Positions 11,690 to 23,285 of a stretch of DNA of 64,000 nt are shown here, one piece after another. This DNA comes from Pleurodeles waltl (Eukaryota > Chordata > Amphibia > Caudata > Salamandridae), in NCBI RefSeq assembly GCF_031143425.1, contig NC_090451.1, positions 349,316,339-349,380,338 on the forward strand, given 5' to 3'. The notes beneath the pieces are model-generated. The model was not told where the DNA came from, did not search any database, and saw nothing but the letters and a program-made list of their open reading frames with translations. Numbering within the stretch: position 1 is the first letter of the stretch; every line of letters starts with the position of its first letter. A program made the translations under genes and the position numbers.

Positions 11690-12440
11690 ATTAAGTAGGG
11701 CCGCATGGGGCCCCGGGGACAACCACCTCCCCGGGGCTACACAATTAAAAAACTTAGAAGGGGTGCACAGACACCCCCAGGAACCACCACCTCCCTGGAA
11801 CTTCATACTAAAAAAAATCAGGGGAGCCCCCACAGATCCTCCCTCGGGTCCCAGGGACCACCACCTCCCAGCTACAACATTTTAAAAGTATGTGGGTGGG
11901 GGCTGTGTGCACCCCCCAGACCCAGGGGACCACCACAGCTCCTGCTTGCTGAGAGCAGAATTATGTTTGCTTTTGCTTGACAGGAGCTATCAACTTCACC
12001 CCGGGGAGGTGGTGGTCCCCGGGGGTCTGTGCAGAATCCCTAATCGTTTCTTATTGTAGCCCATGGAAGTGGCGGTCCCTGGAACCCGTGATGGTCCTAA
12101 TTTTGGAGCACCAAGGTGGTGACAGTCCCCAGGGCCGGGGGGTTCCCCCGGACCACCCTAATGATTACATTTTGTAGCCCCAGGGAGTTGGTGGTCCCTG
12201 TGGCATTGGGAACCTCGAGGCACCCCGCATTACTGTTTATTCTTGCCCCATGGAGGTGGTGGTCCCCAGGGTGCGGGGGGCAAGCGGGCCCCCTGCATAC
12301 TTTAACTTCCATTGCTCCGGGAAGGTGGCATTCGATATAGCGCAGTGGAATGTGCAGGCCCCCACATACTTTATCATTCATTGCCCTGGGGAAGTGGCAG
12401 CCCCCTGAATTTTTTAAGAAGCCCTCATGTCCCCTGGTCC
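11690..12440. repeat. Inverted array of a G/C-rich minisatellite (about 60-90 bp units)
   Basis: Units with the core CAGGGACCACCACCTCCC recur in one orientation at about 11700-11940. They then recur in the opposite orientation (GGAGGTGGTGGTCCCC) from about 11995 to 12400. Units are separated by A-rich links such as ATTAAAAA. The head-to-head layout can form a very large cruciform. Open frames across it are made by the repeat. Confidence 0.65.
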
Positions 12441-13150
12441 TGGCCCACCAGGGGACAAAATTAAAAACAAGTGTAGGAGACCGCGCTTGCTTTTTACAAA
12501 AAAAAACTAATGGCAAAATTTGAGAATAGTCGCAAATTTCACTGTTAATTGTTTAAAAAAAAAGCTTTTTTGCACAGGTGGTAACAGGGGTACCCCTGCA
12601 CCAAAGCCAGGGCATTACGGTAAACGTACCCTGCTACCGTTTCTTTTTTTTTTATTTGTGTTTGAGACTAGTCTGAAACCGAATCTTAAAATGGCTGCCA
12701 ACACTTTCTGTTTAGTGTTGGCAGCCAATCAGATCTCTACATGAGATCAAGAGGATTGGAGAAGCCTTCGCGCCTCTAGATGTACAAATTTGGTTTTCTT
12801 TTAATATTTAAAAAACTACTGAATGGATGTACCATAAATAACGAAAGGGCTTCTTTCTGGACCTAGAGCTACCTTTCTGCCAAATTTGGTGTCATTCCAT
12901 CCAACGGTTCACGTTGCAGTCGTGATCAAAATCCCTATGGGAATCAACATGGGAAACACACTTTTTTTTACCCCCCTTTTTCTCGGCCCCCGCTTGACGG
13001 ATCACCCTGAAAAACCTTCTATGTAAAAGACTCTTGAGCACACCTTCTTTGGAAAATTTCATGAAGATTAGTCAAGCAGTGCCAAAGATAGCCACGTCAA
13101 AAATGCTTTTTCAATGGAAATTAACTGCCAGTAGGTAATGTGTGTACAGA
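12441..13150. other. Unclassified, probably repetitive, non-coding
   Basis: No coding motifs. The text around 12880-13110 (GCCAAATTTGGTGTCATTCC) looks like interspersed repeat sequence, but no ends or duplications could be fixed. Confidence 0.3.
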
Positions 13151-13152
13151 TC

Positions 13153-13153
<1 letters not shown>

Positions 13154-13211
<58 letters not shown>
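13154..13211. repeat. (CA)n(TA)n microsatellite
   Basis: About eight CA units are followed by about twenty TA units. This produces spurious His/Thr- and Tyr/Ile-rich frames on both strands. Confidence 0.95.
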
Positions 13212-15203
13212 CCATAACACTGTCAGAAAATACAACACACACTCTTCTGAACCATTAAATCTTATTCTGACAGTTAACACATTTCGGCTTCTTGTCTTGG
13301 TCACAACAGGAATACATGATCAATTTACGACATTGGTAACGTGTGACTATTATCTATGAATTATTTCCACCTATCACATCATTTTACAGTGATTTCTAAT
13401 GTCTGTTACACTTTACGATATGAATAAGTGTGTGAGTGTATGTTTATGACAACATTTAGGATCTCATTATGAGTTGGCCAGATATTACTGCTTGAATACC
13501 AGGGAGCCTACATCTCCAGTTCCTGCTAGTATCCCTGCACCAATTCTGGTTAGTCTGAGTTTTTCCCTGAGAATGATGAGTCACTGTTCAGACCCAGCGA
13601 TACCAGTCCCTTAACGGGGCAGTTTTGCCCGATCCTGGCGTAAAAAACAGACATTTTCTCCTGCCCTGCAGAAAATGCCCGCAGGAGGGCAGGTGGGTGT
13701 GGTGGTGTGGGGTGGGGTGGGATGGGGGAGCACTGGTGAAGGTCACACTTGTGCCTGTCTTGGGGAGCATTGCATGCTCCTCCTCAGAATGTTGTAAAGG
13801 GAGGCTGGACTGAATGTTGCCGTTGCTCGCAGCATATGAAAGGCACTAGTGCCTCGTGGCCTGGAATTATCAGGACTCGAGTTTACAGACTCAGTAGCTC
13901 AATATTTCCGGTCCCTACACTTGACATTGCGAGTTACGGAATTTCACCCAGATTTGTCGCTCCAGGTGAAACACCACATCTTGTAATGAGGGCCTTGGTC
14001 TAAAAACCATGTGTCATATGGAGTGGAAGAGATAAACAAATATTTATTTTTCACTTTCATGGAATAATAAACGCCTTGCACAGGGAAACAACGTCTTGTA
14101 CGTCGAGCCATTGTTTCTTTATTTTTATATAAGAATATGATTCTTGTCAATACGTTCGTACAAATGCTCCTGGATTTTATACATAGATCCTAATACTTTT
14201 TATGTCCTCCTTCTCCATTCTTAATCCGAGCATAATTATTTTCAAATGGTTTTCTGCAGTTTAGTGCTCTGTGTCTAACTGTAAATTAAATAAAATATAA
14301 CTTCTAGACAATATATAACAGAATTGCAGGTGCAAACATGTCACTTCTGGCTCTAAAATGGCTTTGCGCTGCGCCACTAGCACCTACGTGTTTTAATTTG
14401 AAAGCAAAACAATATCGCTGCATGTCAAGTACTAGCCATCCTATGTTTTCAGGGTATTTCCAAGTTGTTTTGGAGACAATCCCATTCCAAATAAACTCTT
14501 TGTTCTTTGCTTGGACCTTTCCAACGTCTTTTCTTGTAAAATAGCGAGGACACGTTTTAAAAAGAATCTTTAAAGCAGAATAACTATCTTTAATGTATGC
14601 AATCAGCTATGCTCGAGTGTACAGCTGATTACCTCTACATATATTTCGCAATATTACTAGTGCCAATGAAAACAGCAGATGGAAGTGGTGTAAAGATGTG
14701 TTATATCAACTGTACTCGCCATTTACTCTAAAGGATAACACAGCCAACAGCACTTATTTGATCTGTTTTCAAGGAGGGCATTGTGAACACGATTGGCTGT
14801 TCTTGTGAAGTTGGAAAGATCTGAGGTACCAGAGCCCACCCTGTTAGGTGCAGATTGACTGCTGGGGCACACATCTATAATTCTTCCAGAGACTGGGGAA
14901 CTGCCTGTGAAGAGTGAGAAGATGTTACCACTAATACTGGTCCCTGCATTTACTCATCCGTGGCTTTGCGTTCTCCTACTACAGTCATGTGGAGGCATGC
15001 CAGCACTTTTTCTAGCCCGCTTCTTTGTTTCCACCTTGAGTAATACTATTGTGTGTCCCTCTCATAGACCCTTGGTTTGTGTTTGGTTTTGGATATTTTG
15101 TGGCACCATATTCTGCCCACTCATAGCATTCCCAGGCCTTTCCTCCTGGCAACTTTCCTGGCTCCTGTGATTGTGGAAGGAGGTAAGAATGGGGGAGGAG
15201 TGG
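13212..15203. other. Non-coding stretch, nothing recognised
   Basis: A/T-rich sequence with short frames only. The open frame at 14907-15170 has no motif I can place and no convincing splice context. No repeat ends were found. Confidence 0.4.
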
Positions 15204-16907
15204 TGTTAGAAATGGGGTCTTTGGTTGCCAGTCAGGTTACCCCTGTCCAAGCAAGGACCCTCACTCTAGTCAGAGTAAAGGAGTATCACCCTCTGCTAAC
15301 CCCTGCTTACCCCCTTGGTAGCTTGGCACGAGCAGTAGGCTTAACCTCAGAGTGCTAGGTGGAAAGTATTTGTACCAACACACACAGTAACTTAATGAAA
15401 ACACCACAAAACAACACAACACAGGTTTAGAAAAATAGGAAATATCTTTTAAAAAGCAAAAAGAGTCTTCATATAGTTTTAAACACACACTAACACTGTT
15501 AGCGTAAAAATGTACCTTGGGTGCGTCAAAAATAACCCTGCACAGGCGAGTGTGCATCAAAAAGGGCTTGCGATGCGTCGATTTCACTAACGAGCAAGAC
15601 CTTGCATCCTCTCTCCTTTCGTCGGGTCGGGCGCGTTGTTTTTTCTGTCCACAGGAGAGTGATGCGTCGATCAGGTCAGCACTCTTGGGTCCGGGCAGGC
15701 TTTGCGGTGTTATTACATGCCCAGCGGTACTTGCATCGGAAATCCAGCAGCACTATGATTTGAAAACCATGCAGCGCAGGTTGTGATCTCACCAGCCTCC
15801 GTCAGCGATGCTGCGCATTGTTTCTCCAGCTCCGTGCATCGATTCTTCGGTCGCGCTGTAGGCGAGCATCGATTTTCATCTGCGCAACCGGCAGCATGTC
15901 AATTATTCAGCCGCAGATCGGAGTCGCGTCAATCTTGCCCCACACAGCGTTCTGTGCGTGGATTTCTTCCTCTTAGGCTGCCAGATTCTCCTTTCAAGGT
16001 CCCAGGAACTGGATGGGCACCACTTGGCAGAGTAGGAGTCTCTCCAGAGACTCCAGGTGCTGGCATAGAGAAGTCTTTGCTGTCCCGGAGACTTCAAACA
16101 ACAGGAGGCAAGCTCTAAATCAAGCCCTTGGAGATCTTCACATGATGGAAGGCACAAAAAGTCCAGTCTTTGCCCACTTTCTCTGGCAGAAGCAGCAACT
16201 GCATGATAGCTCCACAAAGCACAGTCACAGGCAGGGCAGCTCTGCTTCCTCAGCTCTTCAGCTCTTCTCCAGGCAGAGGTTCCTCTTGGTTTCCAGAAGT
16301 GTTGTAAAGTCTGTGGTTTTGGGTGCCCTTCTTATACCCAATTTCTCCTTTGAAGTAGGCCAACTTCAAAGCAAAGTCTCTCTTGAATGTGAAATCCTGC
16401 CTTGCCCAGGCAAGGCCCCAGACACTCACCAGGGGGTTGGAGACTGCATTGTGTGGGGGCAGGCACAGCCCTTTCAGGTGTGAGTGACCACTCCTCCCCT
16501 CCCTCCTAGTACAGATGGCTCATCAGGAAATGCAGACTACACCCCAGCTCCCTTTGTCTCACTGTGTAGTGTGAGGTGCAACCAGCCCAACTGTCAAACT
16601 GACCCAGACAGGGAATCCGCAAACAGGCAGAGTCACAGAAATGGTATAAGGAAGAAAATGCTCACTTCCTAAAAGTAGCATTTTCAAACACACAATCTCA
16701 AAATCAACTTTACTGAAAGATGTACTTTTAAATTGTTAGCTCAGAGACCCCAGAGTCTACATGTCCATCCACTCCCTAAGGGAATCTACACTTTAATCAT
16801 TTTTAAAGGTAGCCCCCATGTTAACCTGTAAGAGGGAGAGGCCTTGCAACAATGAAAAACGAATTTAGCAATATTTCACTGTCAGGACATATAAAACACA
16901 TTACTAT
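15204..16907 (+). mobile_element. LTR of family A, copy 2, 5' part (interrupted by Harbinger H1)
   Basis: It starts TGTTAGAAATGGGG at 15204 and is the reverse-complement counterpart of 1-2157. It is cut at 16907 by the H1 insertion and resumes at 25389. The two parts total about 2.2 kb. No gag, pol or internal region is attached, so it is a solo LTR. Confidence 0.75.
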
Positions 16908-17779
16908 GGGGGTCATTACAACCCTGGCGGACGGTGTTAAAGCGGCGGTAAGACCGCAAACAGGCCGGCAGAAAAAAAAGGGAATTATGACCGTGGCGGA
17001 AACCGGCAACAAAGACAGCCACTTTAACACTCCGACCGCCACGGCGGTACAGACAAGCAGCGCGGCGGTCACCGCCAACAGACAGGCGGGAGACAAAGTA
17101 CCGCCCAAAGTATTACAACAGGACAATCCGCCACCTTTTCCGGGGCGGATTCACCGTGGATAAAAACACGGCGGAAACAGCCATTTCAATGGGAAAACGC
17201 TCACCTTAACACACTCCACGAGGAAGGAGGGCACCATGGAGCCGGAACTCCAAATACTCCCTGCGATAGTCTTCCTGCTCCTCTACGATCATCAGCAACG
17301 CCGGCGCCGAAGACAACGGTGAGTACTGCACCTACGACATAGGGGAGGGGGAGGCAAAAGTCAGGGACACACACATGCAACACCCCCACCCCCATCCCGA
17401 CCCTCACCCACTACAACACACACACCAATGCATTTCCAAACTTCACAGTAACAACCCCCAGAAGAATGCAAAGACAAAAGGAAATGAGTTCAACCTTTGT
17501 AATGTTACAAAATACAGTAAGCAAACACATACAGATATATATACACATTCCAAAAATTATACATCACGATTAGTAGTGCAGGTATGCACCATTCAATGTC
17601 CGTGGACCACTGGGCCCTAAATGCATGGGCGAGGCCCACATCAGATACCTGACCAGAAACGGAGAGAACACTGCAGGGGCATCAGATCGAAATACAACAG
17701 GCACCTAAGGGGGAAGTGAAGGGGGGGCACCTCAGCCGGATGACAGCACCACGCCAGATCCATGACGGGGCGCCATGCC

Positions 17780-17955
17780 CATTGATGTATCCTGGGGAGT
17801 GCAAAGCCCAGTCTCACAAGTCTCTACAGTGGGTGGGTTGCCCACTGCTTTATCCTGGGGAGTGCAAAGCCACAGTCTCACAAGTCTTTTCAGTGGGTGG
17901 GTTGCCCACTGTACCATCCTGGGGAGTGCAAAGCCACAGTCTCACAAGTGGCTAA
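17780..17955. repeat. 64-bp minisatellite in H1, about 3 units
   Basis: Units with TGGGGAGTGCAAAGCCACAG and a following AGTGGGTGGGTTGCCCACTG recur about every 64 bp. The same unit is present about 12 times in H2 (43292-44060). Confidence 0.85.
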
Positions 17956-17956
17956 C

Positions 17957-18230
17957 AGTCTCCACTGGTTCTGGAGGGGGACTGGTGCCCAGAGTGCTTC
18001 ATCCTGTTAAGGACTGAGGTAGTGGATGCTGTTCTCCACTGGTTCTGGAGGGGGACTGGTGCCCAGAGTGCTTCATCCTGTTAAGGACTGAGGTAGTGGA
18101 TGCTGTTCTCCACTGGTTCTGGAGGGGGACTGGTGCCCAGAGTGCTTCATCCTGTTAAGGACTGAGGTAGTGGATGCTCTTCTCCACAGGGTCTGGAGGG
18201 GGACTGGTGCCCAGAGTGCATCACTCTCCC
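17957..18230. repeat. 74-bp minisatellite in H1, about 4 units
   Basis: Units starting TCCACTGGTTCTGGAGGG recur at 17961, 18035, 18109 and 18183, exactly 74 bp apart. The same unit occurs in H2 at 43023-43290. Confidence 0.9.
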
Positions 18231-18284
18231 CGTGACGGTCCCAGTTCCGTCACTGCCCCTGCCGCACATGGGCTACTGGGGCTT

Positions 18285-18905
18285 GATTTTGCAGTGCTTG
18301 CCCTGTTCAGCGGTGCTTGACTTTGCAGTTTCTGACCTGTTCAGCGGTGCTTGCCATGGCGGTCTTTGCCCTGTTCAGCGGTCTTTGCCCTGTTCAGCGG
18401 TGCTTGCCATGGCGGTGCTTGCCCTGTTCAGCGGTGCTTGACTTTGCAGTTTTCTGACCTGTTCAGCGGTGCTTGCCATGGCGGTCTTTGCCCTGTTCAG
18501 CGGTGCTTGCCATGGCAGTGCTTGCCCTGTTCAGCGGTGCTTGACTTTGCTGTCTCTGACCTGTTTAGCGGTGCTTGCCATGGCGGTCTTTGCCCTGTTC
18601 AGCGGTCTTTGCCCTGTTCAGCGATGCTTGACTTTGCTGTCTCTGACCTGTGCAGCTGTGTCTGCCATGGCGGTCCCTCATTGCCCAGCTGTGGCTGTGG
18701 CTGCTGGGGCCCTCCTGGGCATTGACTCTGGCGGTGGTCTCCTGACCAGTGACGATTGGACTACCCCCCTGGGCACTGACACTGGCGGTGGTCTCCTGAC
18801 CACTGACGAATGGACTGCCCTCCTGGGCACTGACTCTGGCGGTGGTCTCCTGACCACTGACGATCGGGCTGGCGGTGGTGTCCTGGGCAGCGGGGATGAT
18901 GGCGG
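18285..18905. repeat. 30-36-bp minisatellite and degenerate 63-bp repeats at the Myb2 3' end of H1
   Basis: CCTGTTCAGCGGTGCTTG units fill 18290-18660. From 18700 to 18890, units with GGCGGTGGTCTCCTG recur about every 63 bp. They correspond to the 30-bp and the CCCAGGAGGCCACC arrays of H2. Long Cys-rich frames read on the plus strand here are repeat artefacts. Confidence 0.75.
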
Positions 18906-18909
18906 CCTT

Positions 18910-21308
18910 CTACGCCGTGCTGCTCTTCCCAGACTTTGGCGCTTTCTTCTGCCCCTTCCCCACCTTGGGAGGAGTCACAGCTGACTCAACACTCCCCCCG
19001 GGACCCTTGTGAGCGGCTTTGCCGGCAGGAGTCTTCCCCCTCTCCCGTCGGGCACTGTCCAACTTCTGGTGCTTCACAGGGGGGGGACTGGCTGTGCTTT
19101 GGCTCCGTGTCACACTGGCTGCCCTGGTGCCCGGTGCACTCCACATACCTCTAACAGGCACCACTGGTATCGGAGATTTTTTGGCTGAGGTGCTAGTACG
19201 GGACCTATGAATTGGAGAGGGGTGGGAAAGAGGTCAACGTTGCTCAGGAAAAGTTTCTGACGAACACTGGGACGGGTAGCTGGAGGGGGTCTGGGAGTGG
19301 AGGAAGAGGAGGTGGTTGTAGGAGGTGTAACTTTTGATGATTTGGGTGCAGGTGCATGTTCTGGAGGCTGTCGTGGGGTGGATGGATGTTGGGTGTGTGT
19401 GTGCCCGTGTTTGTGTACTTTGGGAGGGGGCGTCACAGACACACTGGGAGAGGACACAGGGGACGTGTAAATGGTAGTGGGGGTGGTGAGTGCAGGTGAG
19501 CGGGGTGTGGAGGTGGGTGTTCTGGTGCGAGTCCTAGTGGCTGTAGTGGTAGTGCATGCAGGTGAGAGTAGACGAGACTGGGAGGGAGGAGGGAGACGAG
19601 GAGGAGGGGACACAATGGAGGTAGTGGATGTTGCTGTGTCTGTATGTGGGTGATGCTTGTGTGAGTGCCTGTGGGATGGGATGTGTGGTGCCTATGTTTG
19701 CCTGAGCTTCCCTTGTGTGTTGACGTGTGTGCAGGCTGTTCTGATGGCGTGCTTGGGATAGGCAGAGGTACAGGGGATTGGGTCTGGGTGGAGGAAGTTG
19801 GAGGGGGGAGGCTAGACACAGGGACAATGGCTGCCATCAGTGCTGAGGCCAGAGATTGCAGGGTTCGATGATGGGCAGCCTGACCAGAATGAATGCCCTC
19901 CAGGAATGCATTAGTGTGTTGCAACTCCCTTTCTACACCCTGGATGGCATTCACAACGGTAGACTGCCCAACAGTGAGTGACCTGAGGAGGTCAATGGCC
20001 TCCTCACTGACGGCAGCAGAGGTGACAGGGGCAGGGGCTGAGGTGCCTGGGGCGAAGGTGATGCCCACCCTCCTGGGTGAGCGGGCATGGGGCGAAGGCT
20101 GAGGGGCTGCTGGGAGGGCGGTGCTGGTAGGGGGGGTGGCGGCTGTACCTGTAGAAGTGGGGGGCACAGATGTTGCCGCCACCACAAGGGAGATCCCATC
20201 GTAGAACGAGTCTGTGTCGCTGGTTGCTGATCCGGTGACCGCCGTGAAGCTCCTCTCGCCCTCCGTCCCACTGGTGTATTCAGAGTCCGTGGTGTGGCCC
20301 TCCATGGCCATGTGGGATGCAGCCCCCTCGTGCTCCAGTGCCACTGTACCTCCGCCTGATGATGCTGATGCACAAAAGAACAGGGAGAGCACAAAAAGGG
20401 GGGGACGACAGAAGAAAGACAGGTTGAGTGCATGGCTTACCGCTACCGTTGGCGGACAATACAGACACAGCAGCCCCCTGCACTACGCCGCGCTGTTGGG
20501 CTCTACAGATGCATGGTTATGGTGGACATCTGCACACATAGATGACACAGGGGCATGTATACCTGTACTTGGCACTCTACAGAGGTGGGGTGGAGTGGGA
20601 CATGGCCTGCATTACGGAGGGGCCTAGCCTACGGAACTCGCCCTGGCCTAGGGAAACCCACAGCCCTCCTCCCCCACCCAGACACCTTCACTGCGCGCAA
20701 AGTCCGCTGAATGATAGTGTAATCACTCCCTTGTGTCTGCTGTGATGCCCTCAAGCGCCCATCCAACTCAGGGTAGGCCACCGCCAGGATCCGGAACATC
20801 AGTGGGGTCATGGTGCGACGGGCACCCCTCCCACGTTGGGAGGCAATCCCCAGCTGAGCCTCCGTCGTCTTCTTGCTCCAGCGGCGAATGTCCTCCCATC
20901 TTTTACGGCAGTGGGTGCTCCGTCTCTGGTGGACCCCCAGGGTCCGGACGTCCTTGGCGATGGCACGCCAAATATCCTTCTTCTGGTGGGCGCTGAAATA
21001 CATGACATGTCCAGGGGAAGAAGAGAAGTCATTACCAACTGCACCGTCGAAGTGAGTGGCCCACATCCCTACCCTTGCCATGTGGCGCGTGCATTCACAG
21101 GCCTTCATGCTCGCAGAACTCTGCCCCCTTCCTTCTTACATCCAGCCCTCTCCACCCAGGCATAGCCCATACAACTTGCATCCTATGTACTCACCTGGTG
21201 GTCTGGAGGACCGTAGAGTAGCGTGTACTGGGGGAGGACCCCGTCCACGAACTTCTCCAACTCCTGTGCAGTGAAGGCAGGGGCCCTTTCTCAAGACGCA
21301 CGAGCCAT
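18910..21308 (-). pseudogene. Myb2 of H1: second SANT/Myb-like gene with long Pro/Ser/Thr tail
   Basis: Exon 1 (21308-21195) begins MARAS, has a TGA at codon 6, then ERAPAFTAQELEKFVDGVLP, ending at a donor CAG/GTGAGT. Exon 2 (about 21000-20733) carries the core SAHQKKDIWRAIAKDVRTLG and RRSTHCRKRWEDIRRWSKKT, then RGARRTMTPLMFRILAVAYP. The spaced W and basic residues mark a SANT/trihelix-like domain. Exon 3 (from about 20378, after CATCAG) holds SEEAIDLLRSLTVGQSTVVN and a long low-complexity Pro/Ser/Thr/His tail, with a basic KHQKLDSARRERGKTP stretch near 19.1-19.0 kb. Compared with H2, the exon 2 acceptor AG is changed (TGTATTTCAG instead of TGTAG). A stop, a doubtful splice site and frame changes in the tail make it a probable pseudogene. 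It is divergent from Myb1, not a copy of it. Confidence 0.65.
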
Positions 21309-21640
21309 TGTCTCTTCCAGACCGAGGTCACAGCAGCACTTGCAGTATAGGTCCTCTCCTGTCGAAGATCAGGTATCGAGTAATTGAACAGATAGAAAAT
21401 GGCGGTCACGTCTGCGGCGGTGACGTCCGCGGCGGTGCGTATCATCACGGCCGGCGCACTTCGTCATTGGCTCCTGGGACCCATAGGATCCAATGTTAAC
21501 CAATGCAGCATTGCGCAGCGGTCTTCGACCGCCTACCGCAACGGTGTACAACGCCAGCGCAGTTACCTCACATCCCATTGTACCAGGTAAGAGGTCAGGC
21601 AGCCGCCATTTCAGGGGCCCACATGGCTTCATTTTCAACT
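21309..21640. promoter_or_regulatory. Head-to-head promoter region between Myb2 and transposase in H1
   Basis: The space between the divergent Myb2 and transposase genes contains CCAAT boxes: ATTGG at 21466-21470, CCAAT at 21490-21494 and CCAAT at 21500-21504 (GGATCCAATGTTAACCAATG), beside GC-rich GGCGGT words. The CCAAT pair with GTTAAC between is kept in both H2 copies, so the region is likely a shared bidirectional promoter. No TATA box was seen. Confidence 0.5.
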
Positions 21641-21736
21641 GCGTCGCACATACCTAGGCCTGGACTCAACACACATACAGACAACTTTTGGGATTTTGTT
21701 TCGTGTTCTGTGTAGCTGTAGGTACATACCTCTGAG

Positions 21737-22806
21737 TTGCTTGACTCTGTGGTCGCTGTTGTCCTTCCTAGGCACCCTCAGCTGGGACATGTGAGGAGAT
21801 GGCGGAATCCTCCGGTGTACCGACCGCTGGTGGACCTGTTGACAATGGAGGAGCGACATTTAATCATCACCTACAGGTTTGACCGTGCCACAATCCAGGA
21901 ACTGTGTACCCAGTTGGAGCCTGACCTGATGTCAACTATCCACCATCCCACAGGAATCCCCCCTCAAGTGCAGGTGCTATCAGTGCTCCATTTCCTAGCA
22001 AGTGGGTCATTTCAAACAACAGTGGCCATGGCATTAGGGATGTCCCAGCCTATGTTTTCCAACGTGTTGTCCAGAGTGTTGTCTGCCCTGCTGACACACA
22101 TGAGGAGCTACATCGTTTTCCCTCAGGTGGAGGATTTGGCTACTGTTAAAGGTGACTTCTATGCCCTTGGACATATCCCTAACATCATAGGTGCCATTGA
22201 TGGGACCCTTGTAGCTCTGGTCCCCCCCACAGGAGTGAACAGGTGTACAGGAACCGGAAGAGTTATCATTCAATGAATGTACAGATGGTATGTTTGGCAG
22301 ACCAGTACATCTCGCAGGTAAATGCCATGTTCCCTGGCTCTGTGCATGACGCCTACATCGTGCGGAATAGCAGCATCCCTTATGTGATGGGTCAACTCCA
22401 GAGGCACCCGGTGTGGCTATTAGGGGACTCTGGTTACCCCAACCTGTCATGGCTATTGACCCCAGTGAGGAATCCCAGGACCAGGGCAGAGGAACGTTAC
22501 AATGAGTCCCATGGGCGGACTAGGAGGGTGATCGAACGCACCTTCGGCCTCCTGAAGGCCAGGTTCAGGTGCCTCCATATGACAGGTGGTTCCTTATTCT
22601 ACTCACCAAGGAAGGTGTGCCAGATCATCATCGCCTGCTCCATGCTTCACAATCTTGCTTTGCGACGCCAGGTGCCTTTTCTGCAGGAGGATGGTCCAGA
22701 TGACGGTGTTGTGGCAGCTGTGGAGCCTGTGGACAGTGATGAGGAGGAAGCAGAGGAAGAAGACATTGACAACAGGGACTCAGTCATACAGCAATATTTC
22801 CAGTGA
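21737..22806 (+). pseudogene. Harbinger DDE transposase of H1, one frameshift, intron-less
   Basis: The first part (21737-22276) reads PPVYRPLVDLLTMEERHLII, a helix-turn-helix region around LHFLASGSFQTTVAMALGMSQ, then IGAIDGTLVAL with the first catalytic Asp. A C run of 7 after TGGT at about 22220 shifts the frame; H2 copies have 9 C at this place. The second part (22243-22806) has NVQMVCLADQYISQVNAMFPG and SVHDAYIVRNS. It continues with GDSGYPNLSWLLTPVRN (second Asp) and RTRRVIERTFGLLKARFRCL (catalytic Glu), then an acidic tail EEEAEEEDIDNRD. This is the DDE_Tnp_4/HARBI1 fold, about 350 aa as usual. The intron found between LLI and GDSGYP in H2 and H3 is missing here. Apart from the one shift it looks complete. 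Confidence 0.85.
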
Positions 22807-23285
22807 CACACAGGTGAGAACACTTTCTTGACTACTACATTTACTTTCACACTTCTACCTTTATCCTGTCTGTCAATTTCAACCACTATATGGTAACTGA
22901 GTTGTACATTTCCATTACGGTTTCACAGGTGTGGTTACCAACGTGTGTCATTTGCTTGCATCCTTCATGGACTTGTGATGTGTGACATAGGTATGTTGAC
23001 ATTACATTTTCGAACCGATTTTGTCATTGTCATAGCTAATACACATTTTCAAAATCACAGACTGACTTCAGATATTTTTGTGCTTCAAGGGTGTTTATTG
23101 AGGTGCTAATTATTGGAGGGGGTGGTCAAATGGTGATGGGTGATGGTGGAGGAATGTCCATGGCAGAGTCCAGTCTATTAGTCTCACAGGTGCATTGCCC
23201 ATATGGGCATAGGAAGTGGAGCTAGGGCAGTTCCAATATGGACAGGGTTACAAAGTGGGACAGTGGGATGACAATCAGGGTGGTC

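Noticed and set aside
18232..18984. Cys-rich plus-strand frames around 18.2-19.0 kb
   Set aside because: Opposite strand of the Myb2 tail and its minisatellites; no motif of its own.
19433..20392. 319-codon minus-strand frame as an independent gene
   Set aside because: It is exon 3 of Myb2 in H1, with a frame change in the tail; counted within that gene.
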